Notes under the pieces: generated by a model
Seen by the model: the letters and a program-made list of their open reading frames with translations, nothing else
Database searches by the model: none
Told to the model about the DNA's origin: nothing
Made by a program: the position numbers and the translations under genes
Origin: Inia geoffrensis
Taxonomy: Eukaryota > Chordata > Mammalia > Artiodactyla > Iniidae
Direction of reading: 5' to 3'
Length of the DNA stretch: 64,000 nucleotides
NCBI GenBank assembly: GCA_036417435.1
Contig: JAZAQT010000217.1
Location: 248,001 to 312,000, forward strand
Part shown: positions 37,019 to 49,450 of the stretch, in pieces
How positions within the stretch are numbered: position 1 is the first letter of the stretch
How the letters are laid out: the number at the start of each line of letters is the position of its first letter

Positions 37019-38754
37019 TTGCAGGCTTGCTTGGTTGGCCAAAAAGGGCGTATGCGTTTTTTCCTGAATATATTCAGGAAAAAACGCATACGCCCTTTTT
37101 GGCCAAGTGCATCACGGTCGAACTGCTGCCTCTTTTCCTATGCTTTCAGAGCAATTCTTATCTACCCCCTGATATCTGTTTTCTGCTATTCTGGGTCGCG
37201 TTCAAGTCCTCTTCACAGCCTTCCTTCAATAAATTTTTGAATGATAGGGGTCATTTGGAACTCTGCAGGATTGTGAGTTACAGTGCCAAAAATCTCCTTT
37301 TCTCAACTTGCTTTCTTGTGAGCTGACCGCAAACCCGAAGAATTGCTTCAGGCCCTAATCTCGTTCCGGCATGGCACGCTGAGCCTTTCGTGAATTCTTC
37401 TTCCTGTAGGGAAATCAGAGCTCAGTGTGCCCGTTCAAACACATCGAGTTAGCCGCTCATTCGTTCTCCTTATTCCTGTTCATCTTCCACGGAAATTGCA
37501 AACTGTGCCAAACAAGAGGTGAAAGGCACTGACTCTCCAAGTGGGGAGAATGTTAATATTGCATCTGAAACGGGGAACTCGAGTACCAGGGAGCGAAAAT
37601 GGCGATGAGTTTTAGAAATTTTGCCTGATCACTTCGTGGACAATATTCTGGGTTTTCCATGCATATTTTAGCTGAAGGATAAATCCCTTAAACGTGAAGA
37701 TTTGTGACCCGTGGAATGGTAACCATGCACCATTACCTCAAAGGGTCTGCATTCCCTCATCAGTTGTATCAACCCCAAGTGTCCAGACTTATCTCTCCCC
37801 CAGCTGCGGAGGTAGAGGTGGTAAATCCAAGATTTCTCACAAGCCCTGAAGGTCTTATTTAAGAATTCCTCTCTATTTCACAGTCCTTGTGCTTTCTTGT
37901 TCAAATTTATTTTTGTAAAGGGATTTATCTTATTTACACTGCTGTGTGTATGCTGCTGTACACAAATGATTTTCTTATGGAGACCTATAAATGTATGGGT
38001 TTTAATTTTCTTCCTAGACAGATATATTTCTAGGTTTTGAATACGGGGTGTTGAGTCCATTTGGTTGAGCAAGAAGTAGGTCTCCTCTAATATATATTTG
38101 GCTTATGGAATGGTATCTGTCCTAATGTCCACCTCTGGTTTTATGCAGCCTCCCCACTCTCCTTTCCCCTTAAGCAAGCATAAGTTTCTTTTGTAAATGT
38201 GAGACTCTGTTGTGTTTTGTAATGCAGTTCACGCGTAGCTGTGTTTACATTGCTGGTATTAGTGATATCTTATGATGTTTCTTTTTCTGTGTGACTTATT
38301 TCACTTAGAATCATCGTAACTAAATCCACTCATTATGCTGCTACTGGTCTGTTGCCATTGATTTCATTGTTGAGTGATATTCCATTGTAGGGATGTACCA
38401 CAACTTCTATGTCCATTTTTCTCTTTCTGGGCTATTGAAGTTGTACCATAGTCAAGGTTCCCGTACACAGAGCAGCCCCAAACTTTGGTGTGGCTGTGTC
38501 TTTTTCATTTAAATTTTCCGAATCTATACCACCAAGAGTGGAAGTGCCCTAGGCTCGCTGGCTTGCTTTTTTCTTTGTTCAAGGAAACACCATCCACGTC
38601 TCCAGAGAGGCTGTTGGCAATTTACATCCCGCCCATCAGCATAACAAGGCTGCCGGTTCTCCATGGTCTGTCCTGCTTCTCTGGATTTTACACTTTTTTC
38701 CGATGGCTCTTTTGATCGGTAGGAAGTGAGACTTCATTGTAGGGCGGATTTCCA
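37019..38754 (+). repeat. Satellite unit U22, 1,736 bp, type A
   Basis: Type A with a perfect palindrome at 37035-37106. The tail (GGCTCGCTGGCTTG near 38550) matches the tail of U12 better than that of U14. Confidence 0.95.
37035..37106. repeat. Perfect 72-bp palindrome (U22)
   Basis: All 36 pairs match; type A unit. Confidence 0.95.
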
Positions 38755-40503
38755 TTGCAGGCTTGCTTGGTTGGCCAAAAAGGACGTATGCGTTATTTCC
38801 TGAATATATTCAGAAAAAAACGCATACGCACCTTTTGGCCAACTGCATCACTGTCGAACTGCTGCCTCTTTTCCTACGCTTTCAGAGCAATTCTTATCTA
38901 CCACCTGATATCTCTTTTCTGCAATTCTGCGTCACTTTCAAGTCCTCTTCACAGCCTTCCTTCAATAAAGTTTTGGATGATATGGGTCATTTGGAACTCT
39001 GCAGGATTGTGAGTTACAGTGCCAAAAATCTCCTTTTCTCAACTCGCTTTCTTTTCAGCTGGCCGCAAACCCGAAGAATTGCTTTAGGCCCTAATCTCGT
39101 TCCGGCATGGCAGGCTGAGCCTTTGGTGAATTCTTCTTCCTGTAGGGAAATCAGAGTTCAATGTGCCCGTCCAAACACATCGAGTTAGCCGCTCATTGGT
39201 TCTCCTTATTCCTGTTCATCTTCCACAGAAATTGCAAACTGCGCCAAACAAGAGGTCAAAGGCACTGACTCTCCAAGTGGGGAGAATGTTAATATCGCAT
39301 CTGGAACAGCGAACTCAAGTACCAGGGGGTGAAAATGGCTATGAGTTTTAGAATTTTTGCCTGATCACTTCGTGGACCATATTCCGCGTTTTCCATGCAT
39401 ATTGTAGCTGAAGGATAAATCCCTTAAACGTGGAGATTTGGAACCCGTGGAATGGGATCCATGCACCATTACCTAAAAGGGTCTGCATTCCCTCACAAAT
39501 ACTATCAGCCCCAAGTGTCCAGCCTTATCTCTCCCACAGCTGTGGATGTAGAGGTGGTAAATCCAAGATTCCTCAAAAGCTCTGAAGGACTTATTTAAGA
39601 ATTTCTCACTATTTCACAGTCCTTGTGTTTTCTTTTTCAAATTTATTTTTATAAGAGGATTTAGCTTATTTACAGTGCTGTGTGTATGCTGCTGTACACA
39701 AATGATTTTCTTATGGAGACCTATAAATGTACGGGTTTTAATTTTCTTCATAGGTATATTTCTAGGTTTTGAATATGGGGTGTTGAGTCCATTTGGTTGA
39801 GCAAGGAGTAGGTCTTATCTAATATATATTTGGCTTATGGAATGGTATCTGTCCTAATGTCAACCTCTGGTTTTATGCAGCCTCCCTACTCTCCTTTCCC
39901 CTTAAGAAAGCATAAGTTTCTTTTGTAAATATGAGGCTCTGTTGTCTTTTGAAATGCAGTTGATGCGTAGTCGTGTTTACATTCCCGGTATTAGTGATAT
40001 CTTATGATGTTTGTTTTTCTGTGTGACTTATTTCACTTAGAATCATCGTAACTATATCCACTCATTATGCTGCTACTGGTCTGTTGCAATTGATTTCATT
40101 GTTGAGTGAGATTTCATTGTTGAGTGATATTCCATTGTAGGCATGTACCACAACTTCTATATCCATTTTTCTCTTTCTGGGCTATTGAAGTTGTACCATA
40201 GTGAAGGTTCCCGTACACAGAGCAGCCCCAAACTTTGGTGTGGCTGTGTCTTTTTCATTTAAATTTTCCGAATCTATAGCACCATAAGTGGAAGTGCCCT
40301 AGGCTCTCTAGCTTGGTTTTTTCTTTGTTCAAGGAAACACCTTTCACTTCTCCAGAGTGGCTGTTGGCAATTTACATCCCGCCCATCAGCATAACAAGGC
40401 TGCCGGTTCTCCTTGGCCTGTCCTGCCTGTCTGGATTTTACACATTTGTCGGAGGGCCCTTTTGATCGGTGGGAAGTGAGACTTCTTGTAGTGCGGATTT
40501 CCA
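38755..40503 (+). repeat. Satellite unit U23, 1,749 bp, type B
   Basis: Last unit with the 18-bp duplication (near 40090). Its very end already has GAGACTTCTTGTAG, a one-base deletion typical of many domain III units, so the domain boundary falls near the end of this unit. The palindrome (38771-38842) has five mismatches. Confidence 0.95.
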
Positions 40504-42237
40504 TTGCAGGCTTGCTTGGTTGCCCAAAAAGGGCGTATGCGTTTTTTCCTGAATATATTTAGGAAAAAACGCATACGCCCTTTTTGGCCAAGTGCATCAC
40601 TGTCGAACTGCTGCCTCTTTTCCTACACTTTCAGAGCAATTCTTATCTACCCCCTGATATGTATTCTGCAATTCTGCGTCGCGTTCTAGTTCTCTTCACA
40701 GCCTTCCTTCAATAAATTTTTGGATGATAGGGGTCATTTGGAAGTCTGCAGGATTGTGAGTTACAGTGCCAAAAATCTCCTTTTCTCAACTCGCTTTCTT
40801 GTGAGCTGACCGCAAACCCGAAGAACTGCTTCAGTCCCTAATCTCGTTCCGGCATGGCACGCTGAGCCTTTGGTGAATTCTTCTTCCTGTAGGGAAATCA
40901 GAGTTCAATGTGCCCATCCAAACACATCGAGTTAACTGCTCATTCGTTCTCCTTATTCCTGTTCATCTTCCACAGAAATTGCAAACTGTGCGAAACAAGA
41001 GGTCAAAGGCACTGACTCTCCAAGTGGGGAGAATGTTAATATCGCATCTGGAACGGTGAACTCGAGTACCAGGGGGCGAAAATGGTGATGAGTTTTAAAA
41101 TTTTGCCTGGTCACTTCGTGGACCATATTCTGGGTTTTCCATGCATATTTTAGCTGAAGGATAAATCCCTTAAACGTGGAGATTTGGGACCCGTGCAATG
41201 GGAACCATGCACCATTACCTCAAAGGGTCTGCATTCCCTCACCAATAGTATCAGCCCCAAGTGTCCAGCCTTATCTCTCCTCCAGCTGTGGATGTAGAGG
41301 TGGTAAAACCAAGATTCCTCACAAGCCATGAAGGACTTATTTAAGAATATCTCTCTATTTGACATTCCTTGTGTTTTCTTTTTCAAATTTATTTTTATAA
41401 GGGGATTTAGCTTATTTACACTGCTGTGTGTATGCTGCTGTACACAAATGATTTTCTTATGGAGACCTATAAATGTATGGGTTTTAATTTTCTTCATACT
41501 CAGGTATATTCCTGGGTTTTGAATACGGGGTGTAGAGTCCATTTGGTTGAGCAAGGAGTAGGTCTTGTCTAATATATATTTGGCTTATGGAATGGTATCT
41601 GTCCTAATGTCAACCTCTGGTTTTATGCAGCCTCCCCACTCTCCTTTCCCCTTAAGCAAGCATAAGTTTCTTTTGTTAATGTGAGAATCTGTTGTGTTTT
41701 GTAATGCAGTTCACACATAGCCGTGTTTACATTCCCGGTATTAGTGATATCTTATGATGTTTCTTTTTCTGTGTGACTTATTTCACTTAGAATTATCATA
41801 ACTAAATCCACTCATTATGCTGCTACTGGTCTGTTGCCATTGATTTCATTGTTGAGTGATATCCCATTGTAGGGATACACCACAACTTCTATATCCATTT
41901 TTTCTCTTTCTGGGCTATTAAAATTGTACCATAGTCAAGGATCCCGTACACAGAGCAGCCCCAAACTTTGGTATGGCTGTATCTTTTTCATTTAAATTTT
42001 CCGAATCTATAGCACCATTATTGGAAGTGCCCTAGGCTCTCTAGCTTCGTTTTTTCTCTGTTCCAGGAAGCACGATCCACTTCTCCAGAGTGGCTGTTGG
42101 CAATTTACATCCGGTCCATCAGCATAACAAGGTGGCCGGTTCTCCATTGCCTGTCCAGCCTCTCTGGATTTTACAATTTTTTCGGACGGCCCTTTGGATC
42201 GGTGGGAAGTGAGACTTCCTTGTAGTGCGGATTTCCA
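40504..42237 (+). repeat. Satellite unit U24, 1,734 bp, type D, domain junction
   Basis: Type D marker CTATTTGACATTCC. The front is unusual: GATATGTATTCTGC has lost two bases and CGTTCTAGTTCTC is private. Its tail has TATTGGAAGTGCC and CATCCGGTCC. The palindrome (40520-40591) has two mismatches. It looks like a divergent unit at a junction. Confidence 0.93.
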
Positions 42238-43971
42238 TTGCAGGCTTGCTTGGTTGGCCCAAAAGTGCGTATGCGTTTTTTCCTGAATATATTCAGGAAA
42301 AAACGCATACGCCCATTTTGGGCAAGTGCATCACTGTCGAACTGCTGCCTCTTTTCGTACGCTTTCAGAGCAATTCTTATCTACCCCCTGATATCTGTTT
42401 TCTGCAATTCTGCGTCGCATTCAAGTCCTCTTCACAGCCTTCCTTCAATAAATTTTTGGATGATAAGGGTCATTTGGAACTCTGCAGGATTGTGAGTTAC
42501 AGTGCCAAAGATCTCCTTTTATCAACTCGCTTTCTTGTGAGCTGACCGAAAACCCGAAGAATTGCTTCAGGCCCTTATCTCGTTCCGGCATGGCCCGCTG
42601 AGCCTTTGGTGAATTCTTCTTCCTGTAGGGAAATCAGAGTTCAATGTGCCCGTCCAAACACATCGAGTTAGCCGCTCATTGGTTCTCCTTATTCCTGTTC
42701 ATCTGCCACGGAAATTGCAAACTGTGCCAAACAAGAGGTCAAAGGCACTGACTCTCCAAGTGGGGAGAATGTTAATATCGCATCTGGAACGGCGAACTCG
42801 AGTACCAGGGGGCGAAAATGGCGATGAGTTTTAAAATTTTGCCTGCTCACTTCGTGGACCATATTCTGGGTTTTCCATGCCTATTTTAGCTGAAGGATAA
42901 ATCCCTTAAACGTGGAGATTTGGGACCCGTGGAATGGGAACCATGCACCATTACCTCAAAGGGTCTGCATTCCCTCACCAATAGTATCAGCCCCAAGTGT
43001 CCAGCCTTATCTCTCCCCCAGCTGTGGATGTAGAGGTGGTAAATCCAACATTCCTCACAAGCCCTGAAGGACTTATTTAAGAATTTCTCTCTATTTGACA
43101 TTCCTTGTGTTTTCTTTTTCAAATTTATTTTTATAAGGGGATTTAGCTTATTTACACTGCTGTGTGTATGCTGCTGTACACAAATGATTTTCTTATGGAG
43201 ACCTATAAATGTATGGGTTTTAATTTTCTTCATACTCAGGTATATTCCTGGGCTTTGAATACGGGGTGTAGAGTCCATTTGGTTGAGCAAGGAGTAGGTC
43301 TTGTCTAATATATATTTGGCTTATGGAATGGTATCTGTCCTAATGTCAACGTCTGGTTTTATGCAGCCTCCCTGCTCTCCTTTCCCCTTAAGCAAGCATA
43401 AGTTTCTTTTGTAAATGTGAGACTCTGTTGTGTTTTGTAAGGCAGTTCACACGTAGCCATGTTTACATTCCCGGTATTAGTGATATCTTATGATGTTTCT
43501 TTTTCTGTGTGACTTATTTCACTTAGAATCATCATAACTAAATCCTCTCATTATGCTGCTACTGGTCTGTTGCCGTTGATTTCATTCTTGAGTGATATTC
43601 CATTGTAGGGATGTACCACAACTTCTATATCCATTTTTCTCTTTCTTGGCTATTAAAGTTGTACCATAGTCAAGGATCCCGTACACAGAGCAGCCCCAAA
43701 CGTTGGTGTGGCTGTGTCTTTTTCATTTAAATTTTCCGAATCTATAGCACCATAAGTGGAAGTGCCCTAGGCTCTCTAGCTTGGTTTTTTCTTTGTTCCA
43801 GGAAACACCATCCACTTCTCCAGAGTGGCTGTTGGCAATTTACATCCCGCCCATCAGCATAACAAGGCTGCCAGTTCTCCATGGCCTGTCCTGCCTCTCT
43901 GGATTTTACACTTTTTTCGGAGGGCCCTTTGGATCGGTGGGAAGTGAGACTTCTTGTAGTGCGGATTTTCA
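42238..43971 (+). repeat. Satellite unit U25, 1,734 bp, type D
   Basis: The palindrome (42254-42325) has four mismatches and a right arm ending in CCCATTTTGGGC, shared with U27. GGCCCTTATCTCG and ATGCCTATTTTAGC are D-group variants also seen in U27 and U28. Confidence 0.95.
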
Positions 43972-45707
43972 TTGCAGGCTTGCTTGGTTGGCCAAAAAGG
44001 GCGTATGCGTTTTTTCCTGAATATATTCAGGAAAAAACGCATACGCCCTTTTTGGCCAAGTGCATCACTGTCGAACTGCTGCCTCTTTTCCTACGCTTTC
44101 AGAGCAATTCTTATCTACCCCCTGATATCTGTTTTCTGCAATTCTGCGTCGGGTTCAAGTCCTCTTCACAGCCTTCCTTCAATAAATTTTTGGATGATAG
44201 AGGTCATTTGGAACTCTGCAGGATTGGGAGTTACAGTGCCAAAAATCTCCTTTTCTCAACTCGCTTTCTTGTGAGCTGACCGCAAACCCGAAGAATTGCT
44301 TCAGGCCCTAATCTCGTTCCGGCATGGCCCGCTGAGCCTTTGGTGAATTCTTCTTACTGTAGGGAAATCAGAGTTCAATGTGCCCGTCCAAACACATCGA
44401 GTTAGCCGCTCATTGGTTCTCCTTATTCCTGTTCATCTTCCACAGAAATTGCAAACTGTGCCAAACAAGAGGTCAAAGGCACTGACTCTCCAAGTGGGGA
44501 GAATGTTAATATCGCATCTGGAACGGCGAACTCGAGTATCAGGGGGCGAAAATGGCGATGAGTTTTAGAAATTATGCCTGATCACTTCGTGGACCATATT
44601 CTGGGTTTTCTATGCATATTTTACCTGAAGGATAAATCCCTTAAACGTGGAGATTTGGGACCCGTGGAATGGGAACCATGCACCATTACCTCAAAGGGTC
44701 TGCATTCCCTCACCAATACTATCAGCCCCAAGTGTCCAGCCTTATCTCTCCCCCAGCTGTGGATGTAGAGGTGGTAAATCCAAGATTCCTCACAAGCCCT
44801 GAAGGAGTTATTTAAGAATTTCTCTCTATTTCACAGTCCTTGTGTTTTGCTTTTCAAATTTATTTTTATAAGGGGATTTAGCTTATTGACACTGCTGTGT
44901 GTATGGTGCTGTACACAAATGATTTTCTTATGGAGACCTATAAATGTATGGGTTTTAATTTTCTTCATATTCAGGCATATTCCTAGGTTTTGAATACGGG
45001 GTGTTGAGTCCATTTGGTTGAGCAAGGAGTAGCTCTTGCCTAATATATATTTGGCTTATGGAATGGTATCTGTCCTAATGTGAACCTCTGGTTTTATGCA
45101 GCCTCCCCACTCTGCTTTCCCCTTAAGCAAGCATAAGTTTCTTTTGTAAATGTGAGACTCTGTTGTGTTTTGTAATGCAGTTCACACGTAGCCGTGTTTA
45201 CATTCCCGGTATTAGTGATATCTTATGATGTTTCTTTTTCTGTGTGACTTATTTCACTTAGAATCATCATAACTAAATCCTCTCACTATGCTGCTACTGG
45301 TCTGTTGCCATTGATTTCATTGTTGAGTGATATTCCATTGTAGGGATGTACCACAACTTCTATATCCATTTTTCTCTTTCTGGGCTATTAAAGTTGTACC
45401 ATAGTCAAGGATCCCGTACACAGAGCAGCCCCAAAGTTTGGTGTGGCTGTGTCTTTTTCATTTAAATTTTCCGAATCTATAGCACCATAAGTGGAAGTGC
45501 CCTAGGCTCTCTAGCTTGTTTTTTTCTTTGTTCCAGGAAACACCATCCACTTCTCCAGAGTGGCTGTTGGCAATTTACATCCGGCCCATCAGCATAACAA
45601 GGCTGCCAGTTCTCCATGGCCTGTCCGGCCTCTCTGGATTTTACACTTTTTTCGGACGGCCCTTTGGATCGGTGGGAAGTGAGACTTCCTTGTAGTGCGG
45701 ATTTCCA
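43972..45707 (+). repeat. Satellite unit U26, 1,736 bp, type E-like
   Basis: The palindrome at 43988-44059 is perfect. The back has CTATTTCACAGTCC with TTTTGCTTTTC and GTATGGTGCTG, putting it with the E units found further right, although it sits among D units. Confidence 0.95.
43988..44059. repeat. Perfect 72-bp palindrome (U26)
   Basis: All 36 pairs match. The flanking D units U25 and U27 have four mismatches each. Confidence 0.95.
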
Positions 45708-47442
45708 TTGCAGGCTTGCTTGGTTGGCCAAAAAGGTCGTATGCGTTTTTTCCTGAATATATTCAGGAAAAAACACATACGCCCATTTTGGGCAAGTGCA
45801 TCACTGTCGAACTGCTGCCTCTTTTCCTACGCTTTCAGAGCAATTCTTATCTACCCCCTGATATCTGTTTTCTGCAATTCTGCGTCGCATTCAAGTCCTC
45901 TTCACAGCCTTCCTTCAATAAATTTTTGGATGATAGGGGTCATTTGGAACTCTGCAGGATTTTGAGTTACAGTGCCAAAGATCTCCTTTTCTCAACTCGC
46001 TTTCTTGTGAGCTGACCGAAAACCCGAAGAATTGCTTCAGGCCCTTATCTCGTTCCGGCATGGCCCGCTGAGCCTTTGGTGAATTCTTCTTCCTGTAGGG
46101 AAATCAGAGTTCAATGTGCCCGTCCAAACACATCGAGTTAGCCGCTCATTGGTTCTCCTTATTCCTGTTCATCTTCCACAGAAATTGCAAACTGTGCCAA
46201 ACAAGAGGTCAAAGGCACTGACTCTCCAAGTGGGGAGAATGTTAATATCGCATCTGGAACGGCGAACTCGAGTACCAGGGGGCGAAAATGGCGATGAGTT
46301 TTAAAATTTTGCCTGGTCACTTCGTGGACCATATTCTGGGTTTTCCATGCCTATTTTAGCTGAAGGATAAATCCCTTAAACGTGGAGATTTGGGACCCGT
46401 GGAATGGGAACCATGCACCATTACCTCAAAGGGTCTGCATTCCCTCACCAATAGTGTCAGCCCCAAGTGTCCAGCCTTATCTCTCTCCCAGCTGTGGATG
46501 TAGAGGTGGTAAATCCAAGATTCCTCACAAGCCCTGAAGGACTTATTTAAGAATTTCTCTCTATTTGACATTCCTTGTGTTTTCTTTTTCAAATTTATTT
46601 TTATAAGGGGATTTAGCTTATTTACACTGCTGTGTGTATGCTGCTGTACACAAATGATTTTCTTATGGAGACCTATAAATGTATGGGTTTTAATTTTCTT
46701 CATACTCAGGTATATTCCTGGGTTTTGAATACGGGGTGTAGAGTTCATTTGGTTGAGCAAGGAGTAGGTCTTGTCTAATATATATTTGGCTTATGGAATG
46801 GTATCTGTCCTAATGTGAACCTCTGGTTTTATGCAGCCTCCCAACTCTCCTTTCCCCTTAAGCAAGCATAAGTTTCTTTTGTAAATGTGAGACTCTGTTG
46901 TGTTTTGTAATGCAGTTCTCACGTAGCCGTGTTTACAGTCCCGGTATTAGTGATATCTTATGATGTTTCTTTTTCTGTGTAACTTATTTCACTTAGAATC
47001 ATCATAACTAAATCCTCTCATTATGCTGCTACTGGTGTGTTGCCATTGATTTCATTGTTGAGTGATATTCCATTGCAGGTATGTACCACAACTTCTATAT
47101 CCATTTTTCTCTTTCTCGGCTATTAAAGTTGTACCATAGTCAAGGATCCCGTACACAGAGCAGCCCCAAACTTTGGTGTGGCTGTGTCTTTTTCATTTAA
47201 ATTTTCCGAATCTATAGCACCATAAGTGGAAGTGCCCTAGGCTCTCTAGCTTGTTTTTTTCTTTGTTCCAGGAAACACCATCCACTTCTCCAGAGTGGCT
47301 GTTGGCAATTTACATCCGGCCCATCAGCATAACAAGGCTGCCAGTTCTCCATGGCCTGTCCGGCCTCTCTGGATTTTACACTTTTTTCGGACGGCCCTTT
47401 GGATCGGTGGGAAGTGAGACTTCCTTGTAGTGCGGATTTCCA
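45708..47442 (+). repeat. Satellite unit U27, 1,735 bp, type D
   Basis: Type D. From 45964 onwards it is nearly identical to U28. The palindrome (45724-45795) has four mismatches and a CCCATTTTGGGC right arm like U25. Confidence 0.95.
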
Positions 47443-49450
47443 TTGCAGGCTTGCTTGGTTGGCCAAAAAGGGCGTATGCGTTTTTTCCTGAATATATTCA
47501 GGAAAAAACGCATACGCCGTTTTTGGCCAAGTGCATCACTGTCGAACTGCTGCCTCTTTTCCTACGCTTTCAGAGCAATTCTTATCTACCCCCTGATATC
47601 TGTTTTCTGCAATTCTGAGTCGGGTTCAAGTCCTCTTCACCGCCTTCCTTCAATAAATTTTTGGATGATAGAGGTCATTTGGAACTCTGCAGGATTGGGA
47701 GTTACAGTGCCAAAGATCTCCTTTTCTCAACTCGCTTTCTTGTGAGCTGACCGAAAACCCGAAGAATTGCTTCAGGCCCTTATCTCGTTCCGGCATGGCC
47801 CGCTGAGCCTTTGGTGAATTCTTCTTCCTGTAGGGAAATCAGAGTTCAATGTGCCCGTCCAAACACATCGAGTTAGCCGCTCATTGGTTCTCCTTATTCC
47901 TGTTCATCTTCCACAGAAATTGCAAACTGTGCCAAACAAGAGGTCAAAGGCACTGACTCTCCAAGTGGGGAGAATGTTAATATCGCATCTGGAACGGCGA
48001 ACTCGAGTACCAGGGGGCGAAAATGGCGATGAGTTTTAAAATTTTGCCTGGTCACTTCGTGGACCATATTCTGGGTTTTCCATGCCTATTTTAGCTGAAG
48101 GATAAATCCCTTAAACGTGGAGATTTGGGACCCGTGGAATGGGAACCATGCACCATTACCTCAAAGGGTCTGCATTCCCTCACCAATAGTGTCAGCCCCA
48201 AGTGTCCAGCCTTATCTCTCTCCCAGCTGTGGATGTAGAGGTGGTAAATCCAAGATTCCTCACAAGCCCTGAAGGACTTATTTAAGAATTTCTCTCTATT
48301 TGACATTCCTTGTGTTTTCTTTTTCAAATTTATTTTTATAAGGGGATTTAGCTTATTTACACTGCTGTGTGTATGCTGCTGTACACAAATGATTTTCTTA
48401 TGGAGACCTATAAATGTATGGGTTTTAATTTTCTTCATACTCAGGTATATTCCTGGGTTTTGAATACGGGGTGTAGAGTCCATTTGGTTGAGCAAGGAGT
48501 AGGTCTTGTCTAATATATATTTGGCTTATGGAATGGTATCTGTCCTAATGTGAACCTCTGGTTTTATGCAGCCTCCCAACTCTCCTTTCCCCTTAAGCAA
48601 GCATAAGTTTCTTTTGTAAATGTGAGACTCTGTTGTGTTTTGTAATGCAGTTCTCACGTAGCCGTGTTTACAGTCCCGGTATTAGTGATATCTTATGATG
48701 TTTCTTTTTCTGTGTAACTTATTTCACTTAGAATCATCATAACTAAATCCTCTCATTATGCTGCTACTGGTGTGTTGCCATTGATTTCATTGTTGAGTGA
48801 TATTCCATTGCAGGTATGTACCACAAATTCTATATCCATTTTTCTCTTTCTCGGCTATTAAAGTTGTACCATAGTCAAGGATCCCGTACACAGAGCAGCC
48901 CCAAACTTTGGTGTGGCTGTGTCTTTTTCATTTAAATTTTCCGAATCTATAGCACCATAAGTGGAAGTGCCCTAGGCTCTCTAGCTTGTTTTTTTCTTTG
49001 TTCCAGGAAACACCATCCACTTCTCCAGAGTGGCTGTTGGCAATTTACATCCGGCCCATCAGCATAACAAGGCTGCCAGTTCTCCATGGCCTGTCCGGCC
49101 TCTCTGGATTTTACACTTTTTTCGGACGGCCCTTTGGATCGGTGGGAAGTGAGACTTCCTTGTAGTGCGGATTTCCATTGCAGGCTTGCTTGGTTGGCCA
49201 AAAAGGGCGTATGTGTTTTTTCCTGAATATATTCAGGAAAAAACGCATACGCCGTTTTTGGCCAAGTGCATCACTGTCGAACTGCTGCCTCTTTTCCTAC
49301 GCTTTCAGAGCAATTCTTATCTACCCCCTGATATCTGTTTTCTGCAATTCTGAGTCGGGTTCAAGTCCTCTTCACCGCCTTCCTTCAATAAATTTTTGGA
49401 TGATAGAGGTCATTTGGAACTCTGCAGGATTGGGAGTTACAGTGCCAAAA
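45964..49450 (+). repeat. Near-identical one-unit tandem duplication (offset 1,735 bp)
   Basis: Reading 45964-47715 against 47699-49450, I found three substitutions: 46745 T versus 48480 C, 47092 C versus 48827 A, and 47479 C versus 49214 T. Outside these limits the two copies diverge at once, with different bases at 45962-45963 and again near 47716. This is the most similar neighbouring pair I noticed. Confidence 0.9.
47443..49177 (+). repeat. Satellite unit U28, 1,735 bp, type D
   Basis: The palindrome (47459-47530) has one mismatch (CGCCGTTTTT). The front (CTGAGTCGGGTTC, CACCGCCTTCC) is shared with U29, and the back is shared with U27. Confidence 0.95.

Larger units (their letters stand above)
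37019..40503 (+). repeat. A-B dimer, copy 4 (3,485 bp)
   Basis: U22 (A) plus U23 (B); the last dimer before the switch to short-unit domain III. Confidence 0.85.

Noticed and set aside
42254..42325. Matched arm change in the U25 palindrome (CCCAAAA left, TTTTGGG right)
   Set aside because: When aligned base by base the two changes are shifted by one position and leave four mismatches, so it is not a clean compensatory pair.
42886..43290. 134-codon reverse-strand open frame in D-type units (U24, U25, U27, U28)
   Set aside because: It is open only because CTATTTCACAG became CTATTTGACAT in that lineage. It runs through L1 3' sequence into the unidentified part, with no domain signal.
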